Shown in pieces: positions 33,969 through 46,800 of a stretch of DNA of 64,000 nt. The stretch is from Lycorma delicatula. Lineage: Eukaryota; Arthropoda; Insecta; Hemiptera; Fulgoridae. Below the pieces are notes generated by a model. That model made no database searches. It was not told where the DNA came from and saw only the letters and a list, made by a program, of their open reading frames with translations. Within the stretch, counting starts at the first letter, position 1; each line of letters opens with the position of its first letter. The position numbers and the translations under genes are program-made. The stretch covers positions 88,346,245 through 88,410,244 of the forward strand of contig NC_134461.1 of assembly GCF_047948215.1 (NCBI RefSeq), given 5' to 3'.

Positions 33969-36900
33969 TTTTTTGACAATAATTTCATTATGTTGATATT
34001 GGATATCACATGAAATGCAATAAGGTTTAAAAGTGAAATCTTATTCGTATTTTTACTACATACTTAACATGACATAAGAGCCGATGTTATGCCTTAACCT
34101 CTCTTACTTACTTTACCCAGTCAGAATGATTAGTAGTCATTTGTTACCATCATTTTACACCTTTGGAAATCATTTGACCATTATTTTTTTGTTGCCTCCT
34201 TATTTGCCCTACTTCCTAGTATGCAAGTGAAAACTCTCTAAAACAGCTCTATCGTTATTAACTATTTACTTTTTAAAGTTTTAAAAATCTTTATGTATCT
34301 ACATACAGTGTTATCAACAATTGCACAATCTTTTGATACTTGGTATTATCATATTTTATAATATAATTCCATTTAAATGATTAATTTCACTGGAAGATTT
34401 CAAATGATTAATGTAATTAAGTAGCTGGTTCATTCTGTCTTATTTTGTTTTATCCACAATTAATTATACAACGTATATTATTACCAAGTATTTAAACACT
34501 ACTTTATTAATGCAGTAAAAAGTGAATAATAGTTATATTAAAGTAAAATATTAACAAGATGAGTAGGGATCATTAAAATTTTATTTTTATTTAAACTAAA
34601 TATATTATTTACAACTTTTTCTCTTTTGTCTTCATTAAGAATTTTCATAATTATCTGTGTTTCTTTAGAACTGGTTCTTTTATGACAATTCAATAAATAC
34701 ATATAGTACCAATTTTATTTCAGTGGGTAAGAGAGAAAACAACTAAAAACGTTTCTACAGTTTAAAACTGACTATGTTTTTATTGGTTTGTCATGCATTA
34801 AAAAAACTGTTCTGAAGAAAAAGAGAATACTTTAAAAATACTTGTCAAGAACAAAAGAAAAAAAAATTCTTGAGACGACAGACTTTTCATTATTTTATTT
34901 TGTTTTCTTTTGCCTTGCTCAAACAAATACAAAGTCATCATGACTCTCAGATAATTTCTTAACAGCGGCATAATGAAAATATATCAACAGGTTACTTAAG
35001 AATAGAATGGGATAAATTACTGCCTAGAGAGGTGTGTCTTTCAGACATTCCAGACACCTCTTTTTTGTAATAATTGGGAAATGAAGAGTAAACTTATGGT
35101 TTGGTGAACTGAACTTGTTTATGTGATCTGACAATATTAATACAAATCATTTTTAATAAGTATTGCAAGTATTATTATTATTACAAAATAATAATAAGTT
35201 ATAGATTGTTAATTGTAATTCAACTAAATAAAAAAATACCATGTCAGCCTATTTTATAAATCAACTTTACAAGGTAGATAAAGATTTTGTTTATTGCAGT
35301 AATTTTGCTAGTCTATAAATTAACAGTAATGAAATCATAACCTAATTGGATACTTACTACATCAGTGGTAAAGTTACTACACCATTCTTTATACTTTCTC
35401 AAGCATGCTTTAAACATAATAATAGTAGCATCCTAATGCAGATTAACACCATGTTTTGCCATTTTACACACAGAATATATAGGATGTTATTTATGTTGGT
35501 ATATTTGGGAATTTTTTCAATCAAGAGTAACAGATATTGAACTCATTACTGTGCATTGTGTTCCATATGTTTTATGTAGAAATTTGTGTAAGTGGAGGAG
35601 TCTAGTTTACTATTGTAGGGCACTGTGTTTTATGAACAATTCTACTTTCATGTATCCTGAAAATATAGTATATCCAACTTTTTTAAATTTATAGTTCCTA
35701 CGACAAAAAGATCAAACATAACTAATAATATTCACCTATGCAATTTTTCATTTCAATTTTTAATACTACAGATTAATAAGTGGTATATATACTTTAATAT
35801 GGAAGATGAGGTGGATAAAATGATGAGAGTTCTATATTAAAATTCCAATCAAGCATGGTATCTTCACATATTACAAATCTTCTACTTCATTCTTTCTATT
35901 TGGTTAGCGTCTGCAAGGGAGTCTGGCTGTAAAAATCCTTCCCATCTAATTCCAGAAAAATTGGCTTCGACAAAAACTCTTCTTGTAATATGATGTACTT
36001 TTAATATCTTATTGTTTGGTTATTTGTCCTGAGGCTGTCCTTTGAATCATGTTGATCTTCATTAAATCTTTTTATTTTCAGTTAAAATTTTAGTTCCCCT
36101 ATTTCAGACCATTTAGTTGCCCTATTTTTTCCTTCTTCTTATTTTCTGGTCTCTGTACAATTTCAGTATTGTTTTAATCAATTTTCCTCTCATGATTTGA
36201 TCTGGTTAATTATATTTTTTAATACCATAACAGTTTTCTCTTATATACTGGGTTATTTATATGAATAGATTAATAATTATTGTAATTCAATGTTAGAAAT
36301 AAATTGACCCAAGCACTAATTAATATATTTTTATTATCTGCTCTCATATTAATAAATACAAAATTTACAATTTGAAAGTACAAATTTTCAAATTAAAAGG
36401 GCATTATATAGTTTGTGTTCTTTTAACAAAAACTTAGTAAATTCTCATTGATAACAACAATAATAATAATAATAACAAAAACAAATAATAGATAAATGCC
36501 TTTTCTTCACGAAAATCCATAATAAATTATAAAATAAAAACAAAATATGTTTATTAATTTTCACAAAGTAAATTTCATGAAAATCAATAAATACATTTTT
36601 CTTTCATTTTTCAATTTGTTAATAATAATAAATATGTTGTTTGTTTCAACATCAAATGATGCAGTTATCAAAATAGTTTAAAAAGTATCAGTTTTTCAAC
36701 ATTAATATTTAAGTATTCAGTTGTGTCCAAAACAAACCTGCAATATGCCATTTAGGTGCACATTCACTTACTTCTGGGAAGCATGATATTGACATATTTT
36801 CCCAAGGATTCCAACTGTTTTACTTCTAAAGATTTGTTAAGAATTCCACAATTTTTTTATTTTTCCAGTAATTATATTCAAGAATGTTTATATTCAAAAA

Positions 36901-38006
36901 TATGGATAATCTATTTAAAAATAAACATATTACTCATTTTCTTAATATTTTAATGCTTCAACATCTATTAATAGTTATTATGCAGCTTCTTCATTAATTT
37001 GCTATAGTTAATGGTACCTTTGGGTGGTGGAAACCCTTTTTCAAAAAGCATTTTCTGTCATAATTTTTGTATTGAGGTAATTTACAATTAAGTCACACTG
37101 CATAGATTTTCCATACTGAGAGGAAGCAGTGTTTTATTATTTATCCCAGTATTCTTATAGCTGTGACATTTTATCTAATCATGTAAGACTTAAGTAGCAC
37201 TAGAATTACTTTCTCTGAGAGTAATAATGATTAATTACAGTCAGTACCTCTAATGAATGGATTAGGGATATCACCTGCACTTTGGTGGGCTCAGCATGTT
37301 ACAATAGTATATCTGACTCAGGAAGGAGAAATTGTAATCATTTCATTCCTCAATTTCTCTAATAGCCCTGGCATGGGTATGCTCATGTCTTTTCAGGATT
37401 GAAGTTTTCCATGTCACATCACATACAACCTTTTAATTATGGAAACAAACAAGAGATATTCAGTATGTAATTATTTCACAATATTTAAAAAAAACTGTTG
37501 GAGATAAAAAAAACTGAAAATTAGGTACTGTCGGTTATCTGGATGTCACCGCTGTGTGTCGTGCACGGGCAGCATTACAAATTATTGATATCTGCAATCA
37601 TTTAAATCATTAACTAATGATAAGGAAGAGGAGATTTTAGGTTTAGGTTAAGGTAGGTGGTAACTAACGATTCCGTGTATTTAACTTTGAACGATATCAA
37701 CATTACCTAACGCTCGCTAACCTCCTCTAATTAATCCTAAATATTAAATGCCGGGAGACTGACGTAAAATAAACGATTGAAAACGTTTATTATTAATAAA
37801 AATAAATAATAATGAAGTTAAAAACCACAATTACAAGACAAACTGTGTGTTGTCCAGGTAACCAACAAGTACCAAAAATGAACATTTTTCATTTGATATT
37901 TGCGAATAATTTACTTTGTTAACCACTTTAATAATGAAATGCCACCAGCACAATTAAAAAAAGAAACAATTATCTTTTATATAATTATTATTTTAAATAG
38001 ACTTAC
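33885..38006 (-). other. Probable long intron of the giant-ORF gene
   Basis: Lies between the candidate first exon (donor GTAAGT at 38006) and the acceptor at 33884. No protein motif is recognised; small internal exons cannot be excluded. A somewhat less AT-rich block at about 37240-37440 looks like repeat debris. Confidence 0.45.
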
Positions 38007-38060
38007 TTCAGGTTTTAGAACCGCACGAAAAATTTTGATACCATCCCGAAATGGAGCCAT
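38007..38060 (-). CDS. Candidate first coding exon of the giant-ORF gene
   Basis: On the minus strand ATG at 38060 opens MAPFRDGIKIFRAVLKPE. It ends exactly at a perfect donor, GAA|GTAAGT, in phase 0. The next in-phase acceptor on this strand that leads into a long frame is at 33884, giving a joined protein of about 1640 residues. The short basic, amphipathic N-terminus could be a mitochondrial or targeting leader, but that is speculative. It could instead belong to a different transcript. Confidence 0.5.
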
Positions 38061-38616
38061 ATTTCTGATGTGGTTGCATAGCAACTAAACAATATTTTAA
38101 CAGTTTTTCTTTTTGTAATATTTATAAAATATTTCATCTAATACTCAGTTACTACGTGTTTTTGCTATTACATTTCAGCCAGAATAAAAGCTTATTAGAT
38201 ATTTTTAATAGAATATAATTACAACCAGTTTTAACGAAAAGTCGTAAGACTTTTCCGAACTAACATTTTTATTATTATTACTGTTCACCAAATTTTTAAT
38301 TAATTTCTAACAAAGTTATTATCTCTAACTTCTACTGACGCATTAGCATGATGTATTTATTTGTGTTTTGGCGGTTTTACGCCATTTTTGTTCAATTATT
38401 AAAGAGTTAGTTTTTACCATTTTGAGGTCTTGCACTTTATTTACAAAACTGATATTTATATATTTTAGCAAACCTTATATTACTGCGTTTGATCCAAGCT
38501 AATAAGTTTACACCGATATTGCTTAATGATTATAAAATGTTAATTTTGGCGGCCACTTTGAGTGAACCGACCTAACGGCCATTAGTGTATTTTATCGCAA
38601 ATTTTTACTTACGCTT
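38061..38616. promoter_or_regulatory. Upstream region of the giant-ORF gene
   Basis: AT-rich, with slightly more CpG than the surroundings just upstream of the candidate start. No core promoter motif could be pinned down and no gene is seen. Confidence 0.3.
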
Positions 38617-38715
38617 TTTTTTTGTCTTCAGTCATTTGACTGGTTTAATGCAGCTCTCTAAGATTCCCTATCTAGTGCTAGTCGTTTCATTTCAATATAC
38701 CCTCTACATCCTACT
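38617..38715 (+). repeat. Dispersed repeat fragment
   Basis: The stretch around 'tcttcagtcatttgactggtttaatgcagctctctaagattccctat' is a sequence style I know as a widely dispersed repeat in several insect orders. It ends with 'cctctacatcctac'. Only about 100 bp is present. Confidence 0.5.
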
Positions 38716-40104
38716 TACGCTAAGTTAATATAATTTATTTATCTCCTGTTATGACGGTTTTATGGCATATATACTTTTTAGTTTATAAAGTTAGTTTATC
38801 TGCCATTTTGGAGCTTAGACTTTATTTACAAAATTGATAATCCTTTAATTTTTAATTCGTCACTCTTGGGAAGTAAGTATTCTTCCACTCGCAAAAAAAC
38901 TAATACTGGAATTCGGCTACTAGTTATCAGGAGGCAATGACAGGTTCCATGTTGCAGTGACCGTTGCTTTGCCAGCACTGAATAATATAGTTAGTAAATG
39001 GTCATGAAGGGGCAATGAGATTATATGTAGTAGTTAATGTTGCCACTGTATGTGCCATGGTAGAATTAACAGCCAATCTGAAATCAATTTTCAAATAACC
39101 CTTAAATATTAGGTTAAAATCCTGTGTCAATTTGATAATACAGAATATCTCTATCTTATCTAATTCTAACTAATTACAAAATGTCTAAACTTAAACAAAA
39201 ATAAGTAAGTAACATGTTCTTACTTGGTAATTAATTTTAATATTCTTGCAGAACATTAGAATTATGGGTAATCTGATTTATCCTAGTAAATTTGATTTAC
39301 TCTTTCTGAAGCTTGGATTTTATTTAAAAAAAGAAATGAATGAATGAGGGCAAACACTATGGCTGGCATCTAGAGATTTTAATTTCTTTATAAATTTAAA
39401 GCTTAACTGTAAAAAAAACTCTCTTCAGTCTTTTAAATTTGCAGATCTTTCCAATTTGATTTCTAGGTGGAAATATTTTCAGTAAGTATGTATACACAAT
39501 GAAATCTTCTTAAGACGACCAACGTCGGTTCCAGACGATTTTGGTCTTTTGTATAGGTGGTCGCCTAAGTGAACGACTGTCTATGTGGATGTAATAATTT
39601 CTCAAAGATGTACTGGTATGGCCGTAAGAATTCTCGTTAAAGGTTTTAACAAAAAAAAAAACGTAATTGGAAGTACGGAAGAAATTCCTTTCATTAAAAT
39701 TACACAAATTTATTTAAACGATGAATATGTATTACTATAATATCACCGTTAATTCAACGATAACAATGGAAAAGAAAAAAAACCTTAATAAACTGATGTA
39801 ACAGGTTCTCAGCTTACGTTAATAAATACTGTCAAACGGGAAGAAATGTCGAATAAGAAAGTAAATACTATAAATGAGGGGGCCTTTATAAACAAATGAA
39901 TTGCGCATCGAAAAATACTGTAAACACCTAACACACTTCATAACCAATTTTGTGAACTAACCTCTAAAAACGGTTACTAGAAGTATTCGTTCAGCGTCTG
40001 CCTACTTGACTTTGTCTTAATCACTTCCTTTTCTAACACAATTTTAACTTTATGAAACAAGACATAGATTTTATTATTACAACCTAACTGTTTTAATTTG
40101 TTTA
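38716..40104. other. Intergenic, no gene seen
   Basis: No coding gene. The stretch 39510-39620 has a 'gtggtcgcctaagtgaacg' character that may be the terminal region of the Tigger-like element to its right; this is uncertain. Confidence 0.4.
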
Positions 40105-41240
40105 CAAATCTAAAGGAACAGCCGGGATTTCTTCATCTTCCATCGTAGTCTCTTCCGCATTTTTAGAAGTAAAAGCATCCCTATCCAGAAGTTCTTTCTC
40201 ACAGTCATTTACATCTTCACTAAAAAGAACATCAGTGTTAATGCCGGTCTGCTGACCTAGCTCTACGACTTCATTTTCAGGTCGAATTACAATTTTTCCA
40301 TTCATATATTTTCCTTAGTTAACCTAAAATCAATACCATCTTTCTTAAAACAGTTTTTTCGTCCACACTTCCTTTATGTATCCCACAAAGAAATTTTTTT
40401 TAATCAAATCATATGAATTTTGAACTGAATCGAAAACTACTACAAGATGTGGACGAAATTAAACAACTGAATTATTCCAAGATCTAATGATTGTAATTTA
40501 CTACAAGTAAATACTTGTAGTGTTGACAGGTAAAAACAATAAATAAACATTATTTAACGAAATTTCGTGTGACATGGGGCATTGTCAAAAATTATCAGTA
40601 CTTTTCTATTTTGTTTTTCCAATCCAGACAAAATCGAGCCCACCATCCAAGCCTTTTGAATTCTACTATCAGTTCGGACGTATTGACATTTTTTTAAATA
40701 TCTTGGCCGCAGCCAATTGTTTATTATTAATGGAGGTTATTTTTCTCTTACAGCATTGACACAAAACATTTTTCCCTCCCTTTTTTGGTAACATACGTCG
40801 GTAAAGCTAGATTTAAATCTCGTTTCGTCAACTTGTAAATGGCCTCAAGATCGTAATCTTTTATTATTGACGGTAAATACTCTGCTTTCACAGACTGATT
40901 CACTTTCACCACAAATATCTTAAACAACATTGTTTCGGTGGCAACTGTTTTCGAACCATTGCTTCCAGTCAATTGTCTCGATTTGAAATTTTTATGCGTA
41001 CCTTGTTGAAAAATCAATAGGCAACTTTCTTGCACAGGGACTTTAAAACCAAATCATTCACTTTTTTGTATTTTTCCGCTAATTTTCTTTGTAACAGTCC
41101 ACAGCCAGCATCTTTAATAAATTTTAGTTGTGTTTCTAAATTTAATGTTTTGATTTTTTTTCCTGATATTTTACGAACGAAATTAATCAAATCTGTAGAC
41201 AAAAATTTAAAAAAACGCATGAGTACACCAACGATTACAG
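40105..41240 (-). pseudogene. Tigger/pogo-type DDE transposase pseudogene
   Basis: Minus-strand pieces follow the pogo/Tigger order. Near 41100-41220 is an N-terminal CENP-B-like helix-turn-helix containing KKIKTLNLETQLKFIKDAG. Next is a segment with IIKDYDLEAIYKLTKRDLNL, where N-A-D-E-T-G-L is expected and the catalytic region is altered. A core reading KVLIIFDNAPCHTKF (about 40555-40600) supplies the second catalytic aspartate. The acidic C-terminal tail ends at the stop near 40105. Stops and frameshifts between these blocks make it inactive. Transposases of this group cut and paste TIR elements at TA sites. Confidence 0.7.
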
Positions 41241-41317
41241 GTATAACTAAACTGAATGCAATAATGATGTCATGATTAAAGTAAAGAATGATGTAATCAG
41301 AACTAAAGACTTCCTAC

Positions 41318-41600
41318 GTAACGAACTTACCGACTTAGTCTAGAGGTGAACGCGTATTCCCAAATCGGCTGATTTGGAAATCTTGAGTTCCAGCGTTCAA
41401 GTCCTAGTAAAATTAGTTATTTTTACACGGATTTGAATACTAGATCGTGGATACAATTAACCACAAATCTCAGTAATGGTCGAACTGGGACTGTACAAGA
41501 CTATATACACATATATATCATTGTCTGGCGGCTAAACAGGAAAAAGAAAAGACTGCCAGTGTAAAGCAGCCTGATAAACTAGCTTGGGTGTAAGAGCAAT
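41318..41600 (+). repeat. tRNA-derived SINE, copy 2 with tRNA-like head
   Basis: The head 'ttagtctagaggtgaacgcg' and 'gcgttcaagtcctagtaa' matches box A and box B of a Pol III promoter (box B near 41393-41405). It is followed by the shared body 'ttatttttacacggatttgaatac' and 'aaccacaaatctcag'. The tail reads 'ggctaaacaggaaaaagaaaag'. The body matches copy 1 at 11928-12136. The head is a tRNA relic, not a functional tRNA. Confidence 0.7.
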
Positions 41601-42520
41601 AAAAATGAATGAACAGTGCATTTTTGTACATGATTTAAAAATATATTTTCTTGAATTTATTTTGTACTATAATTAAAATGTTCAACTAATTATTAAATTT
41701 GTGACAAACGTTTAGTTTTATTCCAAAAATAAACAACAAATTAATGGTCGTCTTCAATTAATATTTGATGGTCTCACTCAGGTTAAGAAGTGGTAGTCTT
41801 TGAGAACAATAATATTCAGTCAGTACTGCAATTTATTTGCATTCAGAGAAATACATGTATTTTACAAAGTAGTCACTATGAGATTTCAATGAATATAAAT
41901 GTTTTAAGACATAAAAAATTATTTCTGCCTAACTCCATGTCACACTAATCTTTCTTCTGGAAGAGTTTAAATCCTGGACAGATGTCACTTCACAATGTAA
42001 ATTCCTACAGTACTTGACTGGTATCAGGCTGAAAATCCTAACCTAACCATTGAAAAAATTACAAATTTGCGTAAAAATTTTAATTTATTAATTCTTTGGC
42101 AATTATTTTTTTAACAAACTTAAGCCCTAATTTACTGAAAACTAACCTAAAAATTTTTAAAAAACACAAACAAACTGTATTTATACCATTATTAATAAGT
42201 AGCTTGGACTACAACCCTAATTGTATAGAAAATACTACTTTTTGGTTTAATTTGAACACTTATGTATTTGTTATTACACGGTACACTTCTTACCCTAATT
42301 CTAAAATGTTTTATAACAATTTTTTTGTATTTCCATAATTTCTTGATAAAGATCAGTACTTAATCACTGAAATTATAAATTCTGCACAAAATAATATACT
42401 AGTGTTTACGTATATCAATTTTATCATGTACGTAATGCAATCTAATTTAAATGGAAAAAAAATACATACACATTACAGAGGGGAAAACTTCACAAAAAGG
42501 GATTGAAAAAGTACCTAGTA
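41601..42520. other. Intergenic, no gene seen
   Basis: AT-rich; the frame at 42096-42338 has no recognisable features. Confidence 0.5.
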
Positions 42521-42529
42521 TTCATCTTA

Positions 42530-43450
42530 AAAGGGGCCCCATCACTCAGTAGTTCATACTAAATGCATCTAATCGTATGAGATTGGTATAATAATGTTAG
42601 ATAAGAAACAAGCCAGACAGGTTGTATAGAAAATTAAGACAGCTACAATATCTTATAAATCTTTGCGAAGATTAAACTGGGAAAATAACATTTCACTAGG
42701 TTCAGTTCATACTGTATTTAGGAGAATGCTGAAATGATATCTGTTTCGAATACAGGCTTTCCATGAGCTAATGTTGTTGATTATGTTAAAGGATTCATTA
42801 CTGTAAATAGTTCAGGAACTTCATTAGAGGCAACATTGGCATTTTAGGTCTAGTATCTTTCACAGACAAAGTGTGGTTTAGCATGCTTTGGTATTAACAT
42901 ACCCACTCTGGTGGGTAATTTAATAGTCAGAACTATTGGACCTGGGGTACTGAAAACCTGAACATTTTCTTTGAATCTCCTCTATGCCCACAAAAAATAG
43001 GTGTATGATGTGTGGTTTCAAGGCAACAAATAAATAGGACCCTTGTTTTTTTGAAAAAAAATGTGGATGCTGCTATGTACCAAGAAATTATCTAACAGTT
43101 CATATACTTACTGCAAAAGGATGAGTACGACTGTTGCAACAGGACAGCACATTTGTGATACATCTTGCTCTACTAACCAGATGTTACTCCGTGGAAGAAT
43201 AATTTCTAAAGGATTGTGGCCACCAAGATCCCCTGATCTGACTAGTCCAGACTTCTTTTTGTGAAGTTAATTAAAAGAAATTGTTTGTAAGAGCGATCCA
43301 CACCCTGCAGGAATTGTAGTCAAACATCACCAATGCCATCCAAGAAATAGAAAGGACACAGCTGAAAGAGTAGTCAGGAACATGGTCAAATGTGTTAAGT
43401 GGAGAGAAGTGGATTGATATTATTTACAGACTAAACTAAACAATGGTGCA
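42530..43450 (+). pseudogene. Mariner-superfamily transposase pseudogene (R-S-P-D-L type)
   Basis: Broken plus-strand frames show the order of an IS630/Tc1-mariner transposase. A helix-turn-helix tail reading ISLGSVHTVFRRMLK comes first (about 42690-42735), then VNVDAAMYQEII-like text near 43060. The catalytic region reads RIISKGLWPPRSPDLTSPDF (43195-43255). A C-terminal part reading EIERTQLKE follows. Almost every block is in a different frame and several stops intervene. It is an old, dead copy. Confidence 0.65.
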
Positions 43451-43639
43451 TTTTTAAATTGAATATCCTGTATTATCTATACTTGTTAACAGCAAATTAA
43501 TACTAAAGAGGTATTGTTTAGTAAATATCAAACTGGTCCAGGCCATACTTCTTAAGAATGTATTTTTAACTAAAAAAAATATATTTAACAGGTTTTCATG
43601 AAAAAGAATCACAATTAAAAAAGACAATTTTTAATAAGT

Positions 43640-43696
43640 TTACAATTTTATTTTAAAACGTGAATGTCAAAACATAATAGCATAAAAAATTATAAT
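43640..43696 (-). terminator. FAU 3' UTR with poly(A) signal
   Basis: On the minus strand an AATAAA hexamer occurs about 40 nt beyond the stop codon ('attttatttt' on the plus strand near 43646-43655). That spacing is compatible with a short ribosomal-protein 3' UTR. Confidence 0.55.
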
Positions 43697-43822
43697 TTAT
43701 GAATTGGCATTGGGTCCACGTTTACGTCCAAAGGTTTGAACAACATTTACAAATCTTCTGTTGTATTGGATGCGACGCTTGGCACGACCTGTCTTCTTTT
43801 TCTTTTTTTCTACTTTTTCAAC
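43697..43822 (-). CDS. FAU: FAU exon 4 (eS30 C-terminal part)
   Basis: Begins after the acceptor 'tgttttag' with GTT GAA AAA. It encodes the basic C-terminal 41 residues and TAA at 43697-43699. Confidence 0.97.
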   Translation of the reverse strand, partial: VEKVEKKKKKTGRAKRRIQYNRRFVNVVQTFGRKRGPNANS

Positions 43823-46800
43823 CTAAAACATATTAACTTTTAATTGGTACATACATGATAAAGATTAACCATAAAATTTTTTATTAACATTATTAATATG
43901 AATAAATAATGATGACTTTTTTTACCTATGGTTTTAAGTATAAATTTCTATTAATTCTAGAATTCAATTGGTGAAATATGTTTTTCAATTAAATTATTTA
44001 TGAACACTCATTGATGCTGGAGCCTTTAATATAATTTCCAAATACTTGATTTCTAATTGTAATAAAAAAAAGGAAAAAAAAATAGAATTTTTTGACTTAT
44101 TTTTATTATTTGTGATAAATGTATGGTTATATTTTGTTACTAAGTTTTCTCAATATATATAAAGGTAAAATAAATAATAAAGTAAAACATACTTTTTGTA
44201 CATTGTCTAAGATTACACCTTTAGTCGGAGATATGAATTAATTCTAGAATTCAATTACTGAAAGTTTTCAAAGATGAAGTAAGATTGGTTTTGAATTCTT
44301 CAATATTAGATATTTTAAAATAGTTGTTGGTTGAAAAACAAGTTGTCATTAAGTACTAAGGTTACAGTCAGTAATAAACCGAAGCAGATAGCATACATGA
44401 CAATTATTATAAATCACTGTTGTTAAAAGAAAGTAACGTATATATTTACTGGGTGATCAACACCCTCAGGGACACTATTATTTATATTTACTATTATCCC
44501 TGTTCTCTCCTACATCTATTTAAAAATTAAACTTTTAATTTTTAAATAGATATTCAGTTATTTGTTTATAATTTCACATAAATTCATTTACTTTATAAAA
44601 GTCATAACCCTGACAATTATTTATCCTAATTATTATTTATCATAGATTAAAATCGCATTTTATTCTTGACTAAATCTACTTTTTATTAAAAAAAAATGTA
44701 AATAATATCAATAAAACAATTAAATTACCTTAGGTGTCTGTCCTTTTACTTTCCCAGCCCGAGCCAAAGAACCATGTACTTTACCTGCAATATAATCATA
44801 ATGTTAGAAAAAAGCTTTTTTTAAAGAAATATCAATTTGTGATTTTCTTTAACTTTTTATAAATATATAGCCATAAGGTATACAACAAAATCCAATTAAG
44901 TAGACTAGGAAATGTGTATCTTATTAATGTTAAAATGATCAACTTTTCATATGTATACTTTTCTCCTAAACCATTACAGTTTTAAATTTGAAATTTCTCA
45001 TTAACATTTTATTACACTTTTACTAACTATATGAAATAGTTTTCAATCATGTGGTTCCAGAGGAAATTTATAAATAAAAAAAGCTAGTTAATACTATTAC
45101 TGTTATCCACGCCAAAAGTAACTGGTAAATATTTAATGAAAACTATAATTTTTAAGAAAAATGCACACCTCAAGATAAAAAAAAACCAGGAAAATGCATT
45201 TTGATTAATATCAGACTGAATGTGATTCTAAATAATTATTGTTTTCACAATAATTAACAAGTACCTGCACAGTTGTTAAATTGTACAATTTCCACAATTT
45301 GCTTTCTATTAATCCTAGAGCTGTGGTTTATACATCTTGCCAAAGGTCACATCCATTTGTTCATTACAGAATGATGGCCTGGACCTAAGGACTTAATAAA
45401 AAATGGTGACATTATGGCTCCTAACATTAACCTATTATATTCTGTTTAATGTTATAGTAAATGCTTAGATATCTAGCACAACTGAGGGATGGGTTTTGCC
45501 AGTTATTGGTATTTCTGGATAATAGAAATTTATGTAACAAGCTACCGTAATATGAACACTATTAACATTTATGTTTATATGGGTTGCCTGAAATGCAGCG
45601 TAAAATTAATGCAAACTGTACTGCAATACATATTTGAAGATTAAATAGTTGTCATTTAATTGCGATTGAAATTTAGCTATATAGTAGGACTACAGTATAA
45701 ACTACTGTAGTATAAATATAATTAAATACAATAAAGGTAATGTAAAATTACAATCTATTCAGAAAAAAGTAGAACATTGCATGGTTGTAAAATTCACTCA
45801 ATATTCATAAAACATTAAAAACTATGGTTCAGTATTTTAATTAAAAATTGTACAGTAATATATATGGTATGTTAAATCAAAACGTCACTTACTGAATACA
45901 CATAAAAAATATGAACAAAAAAAACAAACATGTTACACAAAATTCATATGTAAAGTTACATCTATATTTTTGAACTTCCATATTATAAAAAAAATTGTGA
46001 GTTTTGGTTTGTCTTTTTAGTGACCATCACTTTTGCAGAAAAGATTAATAAAGGAGATGCAAAATATCTTGTTCAGAGTAGCAAAGCTGATGCTCAGCAA
46101 AATTTAAATAGAAGCATCTGCAGTACTGGACAATTAATCTTCTCTTCTGCAATTTCATCTTTCTATGAGGAATCGCTGTCACTTTTTGGTTCCTGTAGAG
46201 CAGCATGTATCAATCTTCATCCCTTATCTTCTATGGCAATTCAGCTTCTGCATTGACACCAATCCATTGTTATGTAATCTTGAGTGAGGTTACTCATAAA
46301 CTTTGAAGCAAGAAGTTTTTTAAAGGTTGACACAATTTCTTGCACAACATTGGCTTCACTTTCCTTTAAAGAATCTTTGATTAAATTTATGGACAAGTTT
46401 CTCCGAGCAAGCTATGTGCTTTGTTTTACTGCATTTCAGGTAACAGCTATATATGCTGAAGGTTTTTAAGAATTCTTTAACTGCTTCAACATGGTAAACA
46501 AGCTTTTGAAAAAAGCGCATTTCATATTCTGTATAACACCTTGGTCCATTGGCTGGAAGGCTGCTGTCACATTTGGAGAAAATTAAACCATGAAAATATT
46601 ACCCGATAGGAGTCAAAGTTCACTTGGGTGAGCAGTGCAGTTGTCTAGAATTAATACACATTTGTTGTCTACTATTTTTTCTACGTCTACAGAAATTAAT
46701 GTACGGTATTTTTTCATTTTTATTGTACAGATAAAAGATACAGTACTCTATAAAAATGTACTACTGATCAGAACATTCCATAATACTGGATACTGTTATC

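Noticed and set aside
35346..36953. Plus-strand frames in the intron upstream of the giant ORF
   Set aside because: Short, AT-driven, with no family features or splice context.
41318..41405. Possible tRNA gene
   Set aside because: Box A and B are present, but the cloverleaf does not close and the sequence continues into a SINE body found elsewhere in the window.
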